Source of the DNA: Clitoria ternatea
Taxonomy: Eukaryota > Streptophyta > Magnoliopsida > Fabales > Fabaceae
Direction of reading: 5' to 3'
DNA length: 64,000 bases
Assembly: GCA_037962975.1 (NCBI GenBank)
Contig: CM075669.1
Coordinates: 122,156,501 to 122,220,500 of the forward strand
A program made the position numbers and the translations under genes. This document shows positions 20,793-34,700 of this stretch, one piece after another. Every line of letters starts with the position of its first letter. Within the stretch, counting starts at the first letter, position 1. The notes under the pieces were generated by a model. The model searched no databases. It was given only the letters and a program-made list of their open reading frames with translations, and had not been told where the DNA came from.

Positions 20793-22289
20793 TCAGCCAA
20801 GATGTTGTGTTGTTCGTGAAAAATCTTCTCTAATTTTAATTCAATCCTAAGGATTAATTCTAAAATTTTAGGCAAGACGTCGTAGTGATGGGTCCAATTT
20901 TAATAACATTATGTTTAACAATTACTCTAGTATTTTTAGAAACTACACATCATTCACCTAATTGAAAAATAAACTTGCATAAACTCTACCCATCATTTTT
21001 TTTTTTTGAAAATGAATGGCCTTAGATTCTTGAAACCAACTTATGACCTTGTTGTAATGATTCATTTAAGTATCAACTTGTATATACTATCAAGGTAAAA
21101 ATAATCATTTAGTTCCATAGATCATCTTTATTTAGGGATTATCCTTACACCTAAAACTCATACTACTTTCGGTTTTAAATATAAGCAAATTTTAGTGAAA
21201 GTTTAGTCTCATAATATAAGTAAAATTATAATTTTCAATATCATTAAATGTTTGTCTACCAAATATGTCCTCCTTATATGTACTCCCAAGATCACTAATG
21301 CTTTGTGTAATAAATAATATTAGGGGTATGTTAGGAAATTACATCAAATATTTGATAACATTAATGCAAAAAACTACATTCAATTACCATTCTTAATGTG
21401 TATGGAATTAGTTAATTTTTCTTATATTTAGATCTATAGGTAGTAAGTTTTGATCATTTTGTGTATTTAATTTACATTCCGATCCTTTTCAATTGCTTTC
21501 TATGTAACTACGAAGTTTTGTTTGAACTACTTATTTATCTAAATTAGAATCATATAAGTACAATACGATTATACCATTTAACATACGACATAACTTTATA
21601 AAATAATACAAGAAAGAATAAAAAAAATCAAAATATAATTAAAAACGTTTGGAACTAAAATTTAGATGTTTAGGTATAGGAATCAAAATCATAATTAAAA
21701 CACTTTTGTAATTATACTATAACAGTTATGGTATGATTGACTATAAATCATTGAAGGATGGCCATAATAATGCACAAAAAAGTTAAACTCTTTTGAAGCA
21801 TATGTTCAAGTAATATGAAGACAAAGTGATCTTATACTACCCCCATGATAATGACTCTCTTACAGTTGGTAATGGAGACATTGTTTTTCATGTAAATGTT
21901 ATCGCAGACTATTCTACAACTCAAATATTGTTTATTTCAAATTGAAATATAACCCAAGACAACAACTATAATGAATAGCATAATAGAATGAACAAAAGGC
22001 ATTGTCTTGTCACTTATATGACAGAAATAAGAGATTATAAACAGAAAGTTCATGGCAACAGATTAAGACTTAAATTCAATTGCATTTATGGACCCCTGGG
22101 TTTTAGTTTGATTTAAATTCACCGCTAGCATACAGGCCACCAGCAATTGCTAAGTTTGATTTTGAAGGCTCCACAAGAACAGAATACAGATCCATTTTTC
22201 TTGAGTAGAACTTGTGTTATTTGTATTGTTGATGACCTCAACAAGAGTCTGTATGGATGTTATCATTAATCAAAAGAAAAACAAGTATT
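20793..22289. other. AT-rich sequence, nothing recognised
   Basis: No protein similarity, terminal repeat or motif array was found on either strand. The only notable features are short A/T runs (near 21000 and 21630). Confidence 0.4.
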
Positions 22290-23726
22290 AAAATGCAAAG
22301 TGTAAGCAAAGGCAAGAGAAGCATCCCTATATAAAACTTGGTCATCACTTGTGGACAAAACTTGGAACATGTCTAGAAATTATGGGACTGGAATCACACA
22401 AATCAGAGATCATATGAGAGAGTTATGATTTTTCGAGTAAGGTATGTAGATTAAAGAAATTAATTAATGGGGTTTCAGAGTACAAATACTTGGTTCTCAA
22501 TTTAAAGGATGACAGAGTGTGAATTAGAACCTAAGGCTAGAAATGGAGATTGTAGATTTCTTCATTAAGAAGAAACCAGGACTAGAATCACTAGATTCCA
22601 GTGTCGTATGAGAAATTAGGCTCCAAACACAAAACTGAAGGTTTTTAGGCCGGATTCGGGGGGTCTGATTGAATCAATCGTTTCTTTGAGAAACGAGGTT
22701 GATAGGGCCCAAATTAGGATTCAGTCCCTTTAGAAAAAGTTCCTAAAACATTTAAACGGATCATTAGGGACTGACCATGTTGCGATCAGATATTCCGAAT
22801 CATATAAAGGGTCAAACATGGAGGGTACTTGAGGTATTGGCCAGGCCTGCCGGACTGGGTCTGTTATCCTCGATTTACTACAAGAGGGTCATAACAGGAC
22901 TAGCTAGTTTCCTTATAGAATTATTAGTCTCAGGCTGAATTACCGGAATTGAATCATTTACTAGGTCCTATAGTTCAAATCTAGGAACCCAACAATATTT
23001 TATCATTAAATGTGATTATCAAATAATAAATGATTGTGAAATAATTAATAAATAATTATCAAATAAATAGTTAATAAATAATTATCAAATAATAAATAAA
23101 TGATTAACAACTAATAAATAATTATAAAAAATCTAATAATCAAATAAATAATTATAATATATTATTATATATGTTTTTTTGAATTTTATTTTAAAAATAA
23201 TTAAATTATAAATTTAAATGTTATTTTAACTATTATTTTAATCCATAATTATATATATATGTATATATCAAAATAAATTAAATAGTTAGATATTAATATT
23301 ATTTATTAAATATTAAACCAATTATTATATCCTAAATATTATGATTATCCGTAGTTAATTATTTTTACTAACAAAGAGAAAATTACTAACTACTAATACC
23401 GAATCAAACAAGATTAAATATTAATATAATAAACTTATCCATTGTTATTATCCTCTCAGTTCAGCTCCTCTCTAGTTACTAGTACACATTCTAATCCTTC
23501 TTCTAATCCTCTACATCCCTCTAAGCTGGGTTTTTCATTATTTATACTATCTTGATATCTCTATATCTTATACTAAATTTCTCAACTAGCTTCTCTTTTC
23601 ACTATCTTCTCATACTAAGACAACTCAGGGAACGGACTAAAGCATCAAGCTTTCTATAGAAACTTAACAGCGCTCTTAAGGTTCTTATGAGTCGGGGATC
23701 CTATCCTAAAACTCGGGGCTGTTACA
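22290..23726 (-). repeat. Tekay-like LTR, minus orientation
   Basis: On the minus strand it starts TGTAACAGCCCCGAGTTTTAG at 23726. It aligns with 23877-25210 (opposite strand) and with the interval ending at 41256 (same strand), sharing long phrases such as 'ttatcctcgatttactacaa'. The left limit is approximate. 23000-23400 is an extremely AT-rich internal stretch. Confidence 0.7.
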
Positions 23727-23876
23727 AATAGGACTTGTGTCATTGGAACTACTTGATTAACCTCAAGTAGCTGAATCATCAGACAGGGATACCAAGGATC
23801 AATTACTAAGATTACCTTGACGCCTGTAGCGAGTACGGTGAATTTCGGGGACAGAATTCCTAAGAGGTGGGGAGAG
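23727..23876 (+). pseudogene. 3' end of a chromovirus pol and polypurine tract
   Basis: The phrase 'gtgaatttcggggacagaattc' followed by 'ctaagaggtggggagag' and TGTAACA matches the very end of pol and the polypurine tract of plant Tekay/Del-type Ty3/gypsy elements. It fixes the right-hand LTR as a 3' LTR in plus orientation. The preceding 100 bases are too decayed to show a chromodomain. Confidence 0.6.
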
Positions 23877-25210
23877 TGTAACAAGCATGAATTTTAGAAG
23901 AGGAACCCAGACTCTCGAGAACCCTAAGAATACCTTGTTAAGCATTCTATGAAAAGCTTGAGGCTTCAGCTTGCTCCTTATGTTATTTCAGTATAAGAAA
24001 ATATTGAGAGAAGAAAACAATTTAGGCATAAATGTGCGATGTCAGGACCCCAAGAGAATATGAGTAATGAAGAACCCAATTTAAAAAGAATAGAGAATGT
24101 GAGGTAAAATAAGGATACAAGATGATAGGGAAAGGAAAACCTGAGATAAAAGAGAATGAGTGAGAAATTAGTAACGTAGTACTAGTAAATAATAATGAAA
24201 AATGATGTTGTTTAATTAGCGACAATCTCTTAGTTCATGTTAATTAGTATTTGATGATAATTGTTTTATTTGGCTACGTGCTAATTAGTTAATAATTTTA
24301 TAATATCTCTTTATTATAAATATTTAATTATAATGGTAATTAATAATATTTAATGTAAAATACTTAATTTAATATTTAATGTATAATATTTAATTCTATT
24401 TTTTAATCAATATTATCTATTTAATTATTTAATTCCAAATTATATATATTTATAATAATATTTTATTTGATTAATAATTATTTAATTATTTGATAATTAT
24501 AATTAATATAAAATATTGTCGAGTCCTCAGTTTTAACTACGGGACCTAGTAAACGATTAAATTTTGACAATTTGGCCTGAGATTGGTGATCTAATATGGA
24601 AACTAGTCCTGTTAGGACTCTCATGTAGTAAATCGAGGAAGATAGGTTCGGTCTGGCAGGCCCGACCAATTCTTCAAGTACGCTCCACGTTTGATCGTGC
24701 ATGCACTTCAGGATATCCGATCTAAGCACGGTCAATTCCTAATGAACTATTTCAATAAACTTTTCTTGAAGGGACCCAATCCTAATTTGGGCCCTATCGA
24801 CCTCATTTTTCAAGAAAACAATTAGTTAAATCGGAACCTCCAAATCCAACCTAAACACCTTCAGTGTTTTAGGTCTAACTTTTTCGTTCAGAGTCAAACT
24901 CAAGCGATTCTCATCTTGGTTTCTCTGTTATGAAAAATGCAACATCCTCTATTGCTAGCCTCAAACTCCGATTCACACTTTGTTATCCCCAATTCGAGGA
25001 ACTAAGTATTCGTACTCTGAAACCCCGTTAACTAATCTTTTTAATCTACGCAAGTTTCATTCAAAAAAATCATATCTCTCTCATACAATGTCTGATTCAC
25101 GCGATTCCAGTTTCATAATTTCCGTAACAAAATTCTCCACAATCTCATTGAATACCTTGAAGGCTAAATCTATAACATCCTCGATTAACCAGGACAATCC
25201 ATACCACTAG
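23877..25210 (+). repeat. Tekay-like LTR, plus orientation
   Basis: Begins TGTAACAAGCATG directly after a polypurine tract and is homologous to the minus-oriented copy at 22290-23726. With the short internal remnant between them, the two LTRs form a 3-kb imperfect palindrome. The right limit is approximate. Confidence 0.7.
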
Positions 25211-27739
25211 ATTACTTGGGTTAACTGAGAGGTTACGAGATCTAGAAAAATATGGAAGTTTTTTTTATACAAAAAAACTTGGTGGAACAAACACGTTTCA
25301 TATACGACATAGTCATACAGAACACATGGTCGTAAAGAGTAACTGTACATACCGAAGTAAAAAGGGACACACAGGCTCCCACAAAAGAAAATAAAATAAT
25401 TTATTCTACTCATCTCAATCCAAGAAGAGTCTAGCTGATCCTCGATGCAAAGTCTGTGCTAATCTCTATGGTGTTGAATGTATGGTCCAATCGGAGGTCT
25501 GGAAAATAGCGTAAGGGTGAGTTTCTATTTCCACAACAAATGGAGAATTGTCATCACTGGCATCCCTCCCACATAATCCACATAAACTCGCAAACAAAAA
25601 TTGTCTTATTAATTAGGGGTTCCTAATTAGTTTATTCTAAGTTATCTTTCCTGACTCATCATTATCCATCGTTCCTGAATACTCAACTCTCTGCTCTCCC
25701 CTTCTTTACTTGTCATTTTCCATACAAATACTAATTCAATCACAACAATCAAAACCCACATAGAAATTAGCCATCATGATACGTGTGGGCCCATCTTCTC
25801 CTCCTCAATCTCACTCAATCAATACCAATCTTGCCTTATCCTTCCTATCCGCTAGAGCGACCAGAGCTCGCCTTGTTCTGTTTTCACAAAAAGGTAAGGA
25901 CATGCATCCCTGTGAATAATGGATCCAAAACACATCTTGTCAGAACAGGAACTACACGGTCATAGTAACACCTATCCTGAGTCAAAGTATACCAGAGTTG
26001 CCATAGGCTGTCTGGTCTCGGGTGTGAATTCGAGCCATTAGAGGTCCGCCCCCGACATAATCCTGAGATCGTTCTTAGGGGATCGAGATACTGCTGTTCT
26101 TCAGTGTACCCATCACTGTTATGCTCTAGGGAGTTACTTTTCCATCTACCCTTATCCTCCGCATATGATGCATACAACATACAATTTCATTTTTAGGAGT
26201 CATCGATAGGGTCCCCTCAATGACTCCATTTCATTCCTATCATCGAGTTCGTTTCGTAAAATTCTTGATCAAACATCTTTCTTTATTTATTACTCTTTTC
26301 GTATTTACTCAAATCATAGCTTACCCGATAATTAAGAATAAAATGAACTCTAAGCGTTCATAAAACCACGGGGTATGATAGGGACAGATCTCTATTTTCA
26401 CATTGTTTTCATAAACCAGTCACCTTAGGACCCCTACTGGGACATGTCTTCATTTTATTTTCTTTCCTTACTTTTATTTTGATTTATCCATCATAATATA
26501 ATCTATTAGAGGCATCATACCAGTCTTATTTATTTATCATACTATATTTTACACACAACATATCAGATCACATTTCTCATATACTTCAGTACACATTTAT
26601 ATATCATATAGTCCACATTCATACATTAACACTCATTCAATTTTACCATACTCATCATTTCACAAGAACATACACGTCAAATCAAATAGTACATATAAGT
26701 AAATCAAGCATACTCAGATTAATTCAGACAACCCATCCATCAAAACAAACACAGATTAGTTTACCTAATTAATCCTATGTCGCGATCGGACCACATTCAT
26801 CTTAGTAGGACTAGTAATTTAACATTATTATACACCTAGTTTTATTAAGTCCAAGGTATGATTTATTCTTATCCTACTACTAGTCCTAATTATCAAACCA
26901 CTCTTGTTTACTTAGAGAGAGTTTATTAAGTCGTGTGACCATATCTCTTCTGATCTTTCATAGAACCAAGCCTTTTTATTTATTCGGTTAATCTCTTTAA
27001 GTTATAAATTTTTAGTTATTAGACGCTAAGTGGTATATTACCGGTTACCTAGAAACCCCAGGGTCAGATATACGTACTCCTTCCCTACTACTAAATCTTT
27101 AGTCATTAAAATTCCATCTAATCCTAGTAAACTTATATGCTTACCATTAATTTCTTAATATCAAATGAATATTTCATCTTTTTAATGAGGAGGACTTTAT
27201 TCTTGGCCAATTTATTTTCCTGTTTTCTTTAATTTATCTAATCATAAAAAGTACTATCACTTTATATGAATTTCTGATTTAAACATATCCCACCTTTAAT
27301 TATTCCTAAGTTCATTTAGTGACATGATCTTACTACTGAATCTAGTGACTTTTTCACCAAACTTAATTTCTTATTTACTAGCTCTATACTTCTTTATTAT
27401 TTTCTTTATTATCGTTTACTTACCATTTCAAGACTTAAATGTGCCAAAAATTTATTAGTAACATTTTATCAAGACTATAAATCTTTATTAACTCTTTTTA
27501 GTCCTTGTTATGCCAAGTCTCAATCTTATGGTTTATTAATTCTAGTTAAATTTTATTTCTAATTTAATCAACAACCATACCTAACTCATTTTACCTGCCT
27601 TAGTTATCTACTACCTTTTTAGTTCTTGAGACAAACTATTTCTTTTAATTATATTCAATAGTCATTAACTCATGGGTTCCTCATTTAATCCTTTCTAGCT
27701 CACTAATTACTTCCTCCATTAGTACCTTAATAGTCTAAG
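25211..27739. repeat. degenerate LTR-retrotransposon sequence, no genes
   Basis: No coding frame was recognised. 25880-26180 resembles, on the minus strand, the segment around 44900-45250 (matching phrases near 'ctctagtg' and 'tgtactttgac'), so it is probably another copy of family A or its LTR in opposite orientation. 26400-27739 is AT-rich and continues after the CACTA-2 insertion at 35677. Confidence 0.45.
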
Positions 27740-28012
27740 CACTAGTGGAAAATAGGCCTTTTACTCTGGGGCTTTTATACCGGTTGTAATGTGACCGGTG
27801 TAAAAAATAAGGTGGTGACAATTTTGTAAATAATATACAACTTTATACTGGTTGGTAAGCAGGACCGGTGGGAAAAATATAGTTTATACCGGTCTAACAT
27901 TTAGACCGATGAGAAATAATAAAATTTGTACCGGGCTAATATTTGGACCCGTGAGAAATAACAATATTTGTACCGGTCTTCCATTTAGGACCGGTGAGAA
28001 AGCCTTTCACTT
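27740..28012. repeat. CACTA-2 left subterminal array
   Basis: TIR followed by alternating TATACCGGT/GACCGGTGTAAAA motifs in both orientations (near 27778, 27795, 27846, 27865, 27890, 27972 and 27991). The same motif set fills the right end. Confidence 0.9.
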
Positions 28013-28560
28013 TTGACTAAGCTCTCTCTCCCCACACTCAACGTAGTCCACGGTTCGATCGAAAGCCCTAGCCTGGAAACTCTCTCTGCATGCGACTACA
28101 TCGTCAAAGCTCTCTCTGCCCCCGTCTTTTTCTTCTCCCTCAAAGCCCTTGTCTTTCTCTTCTCCCTCGAAGCCCTCGCCTCGCTCTTCTCCCTCGAAGC
28201 CCCAACCCTAGGCAAAAGGGTGACGGTGAGGTCCCAAACGTTCCTGGTGTGGTTGATAAACTTGTTCTTCATCTCCACCTTGACGTACACATTCCCAAAT
28301 AGATCGAGCACGTGTAGTTCTTGTAGTCCACCTCGAGTACACGTTCCCAAATAGATCGAGCGCGTTTGAAGTCCTTTTGTGACTCCTCCCACTGCGCGTA
28401 GTTGATCCAAATTTCGATTTTCCATCAGACGCGACGGATGAGGTCCTCAAACTCCTTTCGCTTACAGAGACGCTACTCACCGAGCTCAGTGGGGTCAATG
28501 ATTGGGTTAACATGCTTTTATTGTTACCTATTTTTGTTCAGAACTTAGTGAGATCTATGT
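28013..28560. pseudogene. captured exon-like sequence of unknown origin
   Basis: GC content rises sharply compared with the flanks. On the plus strand, near 28420-28500, an open stretch reads SDATDEVLKLLSLTETLLTE and could be an exon. On the minus strand, 28210-28350 reads GNVYVKVEMKNKFINHTRNV, and part of it (about 50 bp around 'cccaaatagatcgagc') is tandemly duplicated. I do not recognise either product. Base composition and position suggest further captured host-gene pieces. Confidence 0.45.
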
Positions 28561-28625
28561 GATTTTTTTAAGAAGAATAATTTTCTTTAAATGTTTCATA
28601 AGTTTAAGTCTTTTGTTCATTATAG

Positions 28626-29585
28626 GTGTAAGAAGTACCCATCAATGGAATTACGGGGCCTTTTCCAATATCTTGTGAACCAGTTAAAAAAAGGGCAGGG
28701 AATTGAGCTTGTTCTACTACAGGTTTTTTTAATAACTTCTTCCTGATATAGAATAATGTTACATCGTCATGTGAGATATGGAAAACCCTAATGCTGGTGA
28801 TAAAGAAATATTTTTGCTGGTTTTTCAGGAACTTATTCAATAAATGGCAAATGTCCAGTACATAGAGAATTTGACTGAGGAACAGCTGGATGCAATGGCT
28901 GGGAGTGAGACTCTCAGATATCAAGCAATATCTTTTGGCGTAACTTGAAATAACAAGGTAAATAACCATGTTAGAAGATTATGGAAAGCTAGAGATTGAA
29001 ATTCTAATCCAACTGTAACAGACAGTTTTGTTCAACGTGGCAATTCACTGTTTTAATTTGCATTGGCTCAGTTGTTTTGGTCTGTACTGATTGGACTGGT
29101 TAATTAATACTAGATTATATTTGGTTTTGGAAAATATTGTGGGACATTTATATAATGAGCATTCTTTGATTTGTTACGTGATTGATTGAGCTTAAAAATG
29201 AACTGAAAGTGGATCAGTGTGAGCAAAGTGAAACTCTTCTTCAGTATGTTGAATTTCTTTGCCTTGCTGTAACACCAGCATCAAACTATGCTATTCTTGT
29301 TCCCCCCCTCAATGAACTGGTCCACCTTTACCACCTTGACCCTAAGGTTTTTGCTCTTATTCCTACTCAATTTCTATTATGAACTTCCTACCTGTTCTCA
29401 TGATAGTTACTGCACTTCTTTTTTATCATTTTTTTCTGTTCTTGGCTGGCTTCCCCTTAGTTGCGGGGTTATGATGATACATCTTTCTTTGCTTGAACCT
29501 GTATTTGATTTTGTTCCTTTTCCTCGCATAGGTTGCCTTTGTGATATATCGCCCTATGATGATACTTTTCAAGTCTCAGCCTCCT
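28626..29585 (+). pseudogene. THO2: captured fragment of THO complex subunit 2
   Basis: Four exon-like blocks with plant splice borders: 28626-28732 (CKKYPSMELRGLFQYLVNQ), 28829-28957 (MANVQYIENLTEEQLDAMAG then SETLRYQAISFGVT), about 29209-29345 (LLQYVEFLCLAVTPASNYA then ILVPPLNELVHLYHLDP) and 29532-29585 (VAFVIYRPMMILFKSQ). These match consecutive parts of plant THO2, a scaffold of the THO/TREX mRNA export complex. The second block has TAA and TGA stops, and the coding run between blocks 2 and 3 is shortened. It represents only a small middle part of a protein of more than 1,800 residues, so it is a transposon-borne pseudogene. Confidence 0.9.
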
Positions 29586-29849
29586 GATGCTCCCGGGCCT
29601 CACAGAGAACCTGCTCGGCGGTGATTTGGATGGGAGCGAGAGTAACTTTCTAGAAGTAGCTTTCTGATGTGCCTCTATTTTGTACACTTTTGAAAATGAA
29701 GTTAATTTATTTTAACCTGCTGCTAAATTTCTTCCCATTATTGATGAGGCATGTGTAATTGCAAAAATACTATACTGTACACAGTGAATCACTTTTCATT
29801 TTTTTCCTATGTTGGAAAGTTGTATCCTGATCAACTAATGTTTGCACAG

Positions 29850-30323
29850 GTACTTGGGTTGCTCAAGGAATGTACAAAAGACATTGAAGGAGCATCTGTT
29901 GAGAACAATAAGTTTTGTGTGTCCGTACATTACCGCAATGTAGCTGAAATGGTATTAACTTCTTTTTCTGTGCTAATTTTTTATTGGCTCAACAGTTGAT
30001 CCCTTCATTTCACCAACTTATTTCATATTTGATCATAGTTGTAAGTATTTATTTCCTTTTCATTTGTTTCATTTAATGTATAGAGTTGGGATATTATGGG
30101 ACAAAGACTATATGATGTTTTGAAGGACTACCCACGTTTACGAGTAACTCATGGGCGTAAAGTATTATTTCTAGAACCAAAATTACCACCCATTTTCTAA
30201 GAGATTTAACAATTATGGTGTTTTAAGTATTTTATGTTTTACTAAGTTTTTAGGTTTTAGAGATCCGGCCAGTGATTGACTGGAATAAGGCGAAAGCAGT
30301 TACATTTTTACTTGAGTCGCTTG
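29850..30323 (+). pseudogene. TPP: captured fragment of trehalose-6-phosphate phosphatase
   Basis: Three exons with intact GT-AG introns: 29850-29951 (GASVENNKFCVSVHYRNV), 30084-30161 (LYDVLKDYPRLRVTHGRK) and 30254-30323 (VLEIRPVIDWNKAKAV then FLLESLG). These are successive exons of plant TPP, which dephosphorylates trehalose-6-phosphate. The catalytic N-terminal DxDGTL motif and the C-terminal GDDRTDED motif are both absent. The frame stays open and introns are kept, so capture was at the DNA level. Whether it is transcribed as a chimera with the THO2 and RPS21 pieces is unknown. Confidence 0.92.
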
Positions 30324-31716
30324 GTGAGTTCATTATTTTTTCTAATGGTTACTTGCTGCATTCTTTGTACTATATTAAGTTTATTAATTGTTTGAAAAAG
30401 TTATTATTGTGAGGGCATTTAAATGTTTCATACTTCATATAAAACTATAATATGAAGTCAGTTTTGAACAGATGTATATGTAAACTTCACAGCTATATAG
30501 TTACAATACTACTATTACTACTCTAATTATAGATAGATGCAGTACATTAGTACTGCTAGAAAATTATGACTAGTAAATTAATAAAATTGTGACTACTCTA
30601 ATGTTATATGGGTATAATGCTTCTATTAAAAAGTATATCCAATGTTATATGGGTTATTCCCCTTTTATTCCTCTTAAGGTTTTGTGTAGTGTCTATAAAG
30701 TCGTATCGTAATCTGATTCAGGTTCATATAATCGTAGTGAAAGGGCTTTACAACGTTCAACCAAAGATGCAGAACGAAGAGGGACATATCACTGAGCTGT
30801 ACATTCCCAGGAAGTGGTATATACTATAATCCTCCTATGTATCTCTCCTTGTATTTAGTTTTATTTTATTTGGGTTATTTTATTATTTATTTGCTTTGTT
30901 TATTTACTTTATCTGATTTTGTTTTGGGATATGAACTGATTTATGAATATTGTGTAGCTCTGCTACAAACAGATTGATAACTTCGAAGGACTATGCGTCC
31001 GTTCAGATTAACATTGGGCAAGTATTTCCAAATTAAATTAATTCATCACTATAATTAATATTAACTGAACATATACTTATCATATCATATAGTAGTTATT
31101 ATGATTAAAATGGTTGACTATCTAATTTATTCTTTCAGCTTTACACTTTATTTTTTTATTTTTTTATTAAAAATCATGTTAGAATTATTTTAAAAATCAG
31201 CGTGTTTTATTTTTTATGTTAATTTTTTATATTTTATAATTTTTAATCAATGACTGTTTCCTTACCTTTAACGTACACTCGTCACTTTAAAAATCAGCTT
31301 TACACTTTATCCATTTATTTTCAATTGTTGTTTTTTTAATTGTTTATTGATGGCAGGGATAGGTTGATGGTTTTTTAAATACCTCACACTTACAATCTTT
31401 TGCTCTGTTGGATTTGCAGTTGTCTTTATTAATATGTATTTTGTGTTTATTAAGTTTTGTTGGACTTGCTATGCTTGTGAAAGCTGTTGGAAATTAATAA
31501 TTGAGAAAAACCAACCAGTTAAAAATTGAATGCCTTTTCTGTAATTATCTGTGAAAATAAAATAAGAGCAATGTATTTTTTCTCTTAACCAAACCAATCC
31601 TTAACCTTTGATGGAAACTATGTTTGTTGGTATATTCATACTTTGAAGAATTGCATGTGTTTCTTGAACTCATGATTTGATGTTCTCTTTTTGAATTTCC
31701 AGGGTGATGCTGATAG

Positions 31717-34700
31717 TGTGACATCCCAAGTCGATTTACCATTTAATACAATCGTTTAATCATTTCTCGAACTACTTTTTCACTTTTAATAAAAATCTAG
31801 GCCTTAATATAAAATAATGTTTACTTTTCTTAAACATACCAAAAATTATAACCGATCGAAAATAATTCCGCTCGGTCTTAATATAAAATAGTATTCACTT
31901 AAGTACATGCAAAATAATAAGAGTGTACACAAAATAATATCTGATCGGAAATAAATACATTAATAAGATAGAGTTGATTAGAAACAGCGGAAGAGAAACG
32001 AAGGCAGGAGGGTCATTCGCCTGAGCAGGACCCTGAAGCGCTTAGGCGAAATCCGAGGAAGTCGCTTAAGCGAGTTCCGACTCGCTTGAGCGAATGCTAC
32101 CTGGGCGAACCAGACTTACCAAGAAAACTCACAAGTCGGGATTTCACTCGGCAAAAGGGTCCACTCGGTCATCTCTCCCTCGGTAACAGCTTAACCTCAC
32201 ATCACTCAGAAAAGGTTCACTCAGAAAACTCGTAACTTTCATTCACTCGGGTATACCACACTTGACTCATTCCTAACCTTTACTCAGGAATAGTTCGCTC
32301 GGCCATGGCTCACTCGGAACAATCTAACCTTCCTTCACTCGGAAAGGGTTCCCTCAGGCATCCTCACTCGGAAAATACTCTAACTTTACTTTACTCAGAA
32401 GAGGCTCTCCCGAGCATAAGTCACTCGAACACATTCTCACCTTCACTCGGAAAAACTCTACTCTTTCTTCACTCGGAAACGTCTACTCTTTCTTCACTCG
32501 GAACATTCCTCTCGCTCGGACAAGAATGGATCTGCTCGGGTAAGATTTGCCCGGCAATCGACTCTGCTATAGCAAACCCAAATTCGCTCAAAATAAACAC
32601 CAACCACAGCATCAAGAATTTATATTCACGTCAATCAGCATACTCATTCAAAATTTAGTTCAATACACAGGCAACATGCAGCATCACATACTCGGAAAAC
32701 TCATTATACATATATATTATACTTTATTCAAAATCACTCAGTAAATATGTTAAATTTCACTCAGCAATATGGCCGTTCTCACTCGGTAAATATAGTAATT
32801 TTCACTCAGCAAATATAGCAAATCTCACTCAGTAAATATGTTAAATTTCACTCAGTAATATGGCAGTTCTCACTCGACAAATATAGTAATTTACACTCGG
32901 CAAATATAGCAAATCTCACTCAGTAAATATATTAAATTTCACTCAGTAAATATATCAACTCGTACTCAGCAAATATATCAATTTGCACTCGACAAATATA
33001 TCAACTCACTCAGCAAATATATCAATTTCAATCGGCAAACATATCAACTCATACTCAGCAAATATATCAATTGCGCTCGACAAACATATCAACTCATACT
33101 CAGCAAATATATCAATTTGCACTCGACAAATATATCAACTCACTCAGCAAATATATCAATTTCCCTCGGCAAATATATCAATTTACACACGGTAAATTTA
33201 ACAAATTGCACCCGACAATATAATCAATCATACTCGATAAATATAATAATTCTCATTCGGTAATTTTAGCAAATCACTCAGCGAATATAGCCATCACACT
33301 CGGTAATTATAACAGTTCACACTAGGCAATTATAACAATTTACACTCGGTAATTATACACATCACAACCAATAATTCATCAATTGTCACAACTGACTCTC
33401 ACATAAAATTGACGCCTAGTATCCGGATACTAAAAGGATCGACCTTCAGCTGGGAGTCCGACTTGACATCCCGTGAACCCGACTTGGTTCACTGAGCCCG
33501 ACTGGGTCAAAGACCTCTGGGTAGCTTAACTGGGTCCGACTTGACCACTGAAGCCAAAAACAGGGTAATTCATACCGTTGGTCATCCTCCACCACATAAT
33601 CACATATTCCATTATATAAACATAGGCATATCATTACGATCATCAATAATCAACAGATGCAACCACCAGAAACTGGCATGTGCTCACAATACAGGGCGAC
33701 CGACTTGTCAAGCCCATCCATCACACAGTCAACCACATAACATAATCATACCATCCTTTTACTGGAAGCTTGTCAGGAGCCACTCCTTGACCGTGCAACG
33801 CACCGGCGACCACTCCCCGCCCTCAACAGTATACAGAGTATCTCATGCACAATATATAACTCAATATAATTAAAACGTTATCAATCTCATGCACAAATGT
33901 TAGAACTGACATGTGATCACCAGTCGGGTGGCCTACTTGCCAAACCCATCAACACAAGCCACTATACACTTCAATTTATCTCATGTATTTTAAACTCAAT
34001 CAAGCCACACACGATCCTCAACCGATCGGTGTCCATATTCATACATGCATACATATACATACATTCACATACAACTTATCATTCAGTAATATCTCTTACC
34101 TTGTTTATAACTGGTTCAATGACCCAGAACCAACATATTTACCTATTCTAATTAATTATAACCCGAACACCCCCTTACCTCGGTTCCAAGCTTCAACAAT
34201 CTGCTCCTGTTACCGATTCGTCCTCTATACGCTGGGTTCACTGTTCTACCTCCGGATCTAGCACCAGCTTCGTCAATCACTCCTCCATGTTCGTCCTGCT
34301 ACCTACGGGGTCGGAATGTAAAGCCCGTTAGCCTTACACCATCCTCAGCTCTAAGGACTATTTTCGAGCTCACACTCACCAGAGGAGTGGAGAACAGACC
34401 CACACACAGCCATGCATGGGCACTCGGTTAACAGAGAAAACAAAAGGGGCAAGGGAACACAAATGCAAACGGATCAATGGACTCACCTTGAGACCACGGT
34501 CACGGAAATGGGCTTATCACTCAGTTTCGATACGAACAGAGTCCTCCTCCGGAGCATGCAACTCACAGCAATGGAGGAAGAAGAAGATGAACAGAAACCG
34601 AAGTAGATGAAGAAGAAGAAAGAAGAAATAGTTCATGAAGAATCAGGAAAGAGAAAAAGGGGACCACCTTTATTCAAGGCCCAGGGACAACCGGTAACCT

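Noticed and set aside
20793..22289. Possible host gene in the AT-rich gap
   Set aside because: No open frame over 60 codons and no recognisable exon on either strand.
28626..30323. Functional THO2 or TPP gene
   Set aside because: Only middle exons are present, THO2 exons contain stops, TPP lacks both ends of its catalytic motif set, and all lie between CACTA termini.
32745..33370. CRISPR-like array
   Set aside because: Units are head-to-tail without unique spacers, and the context is a plant LTR.
34412..34610. Two overlapping 64-codon frames in the solo LTR
   Set aside because: They use different frames of the same low-complexity GA-rich sequence and lie inside an LTR.
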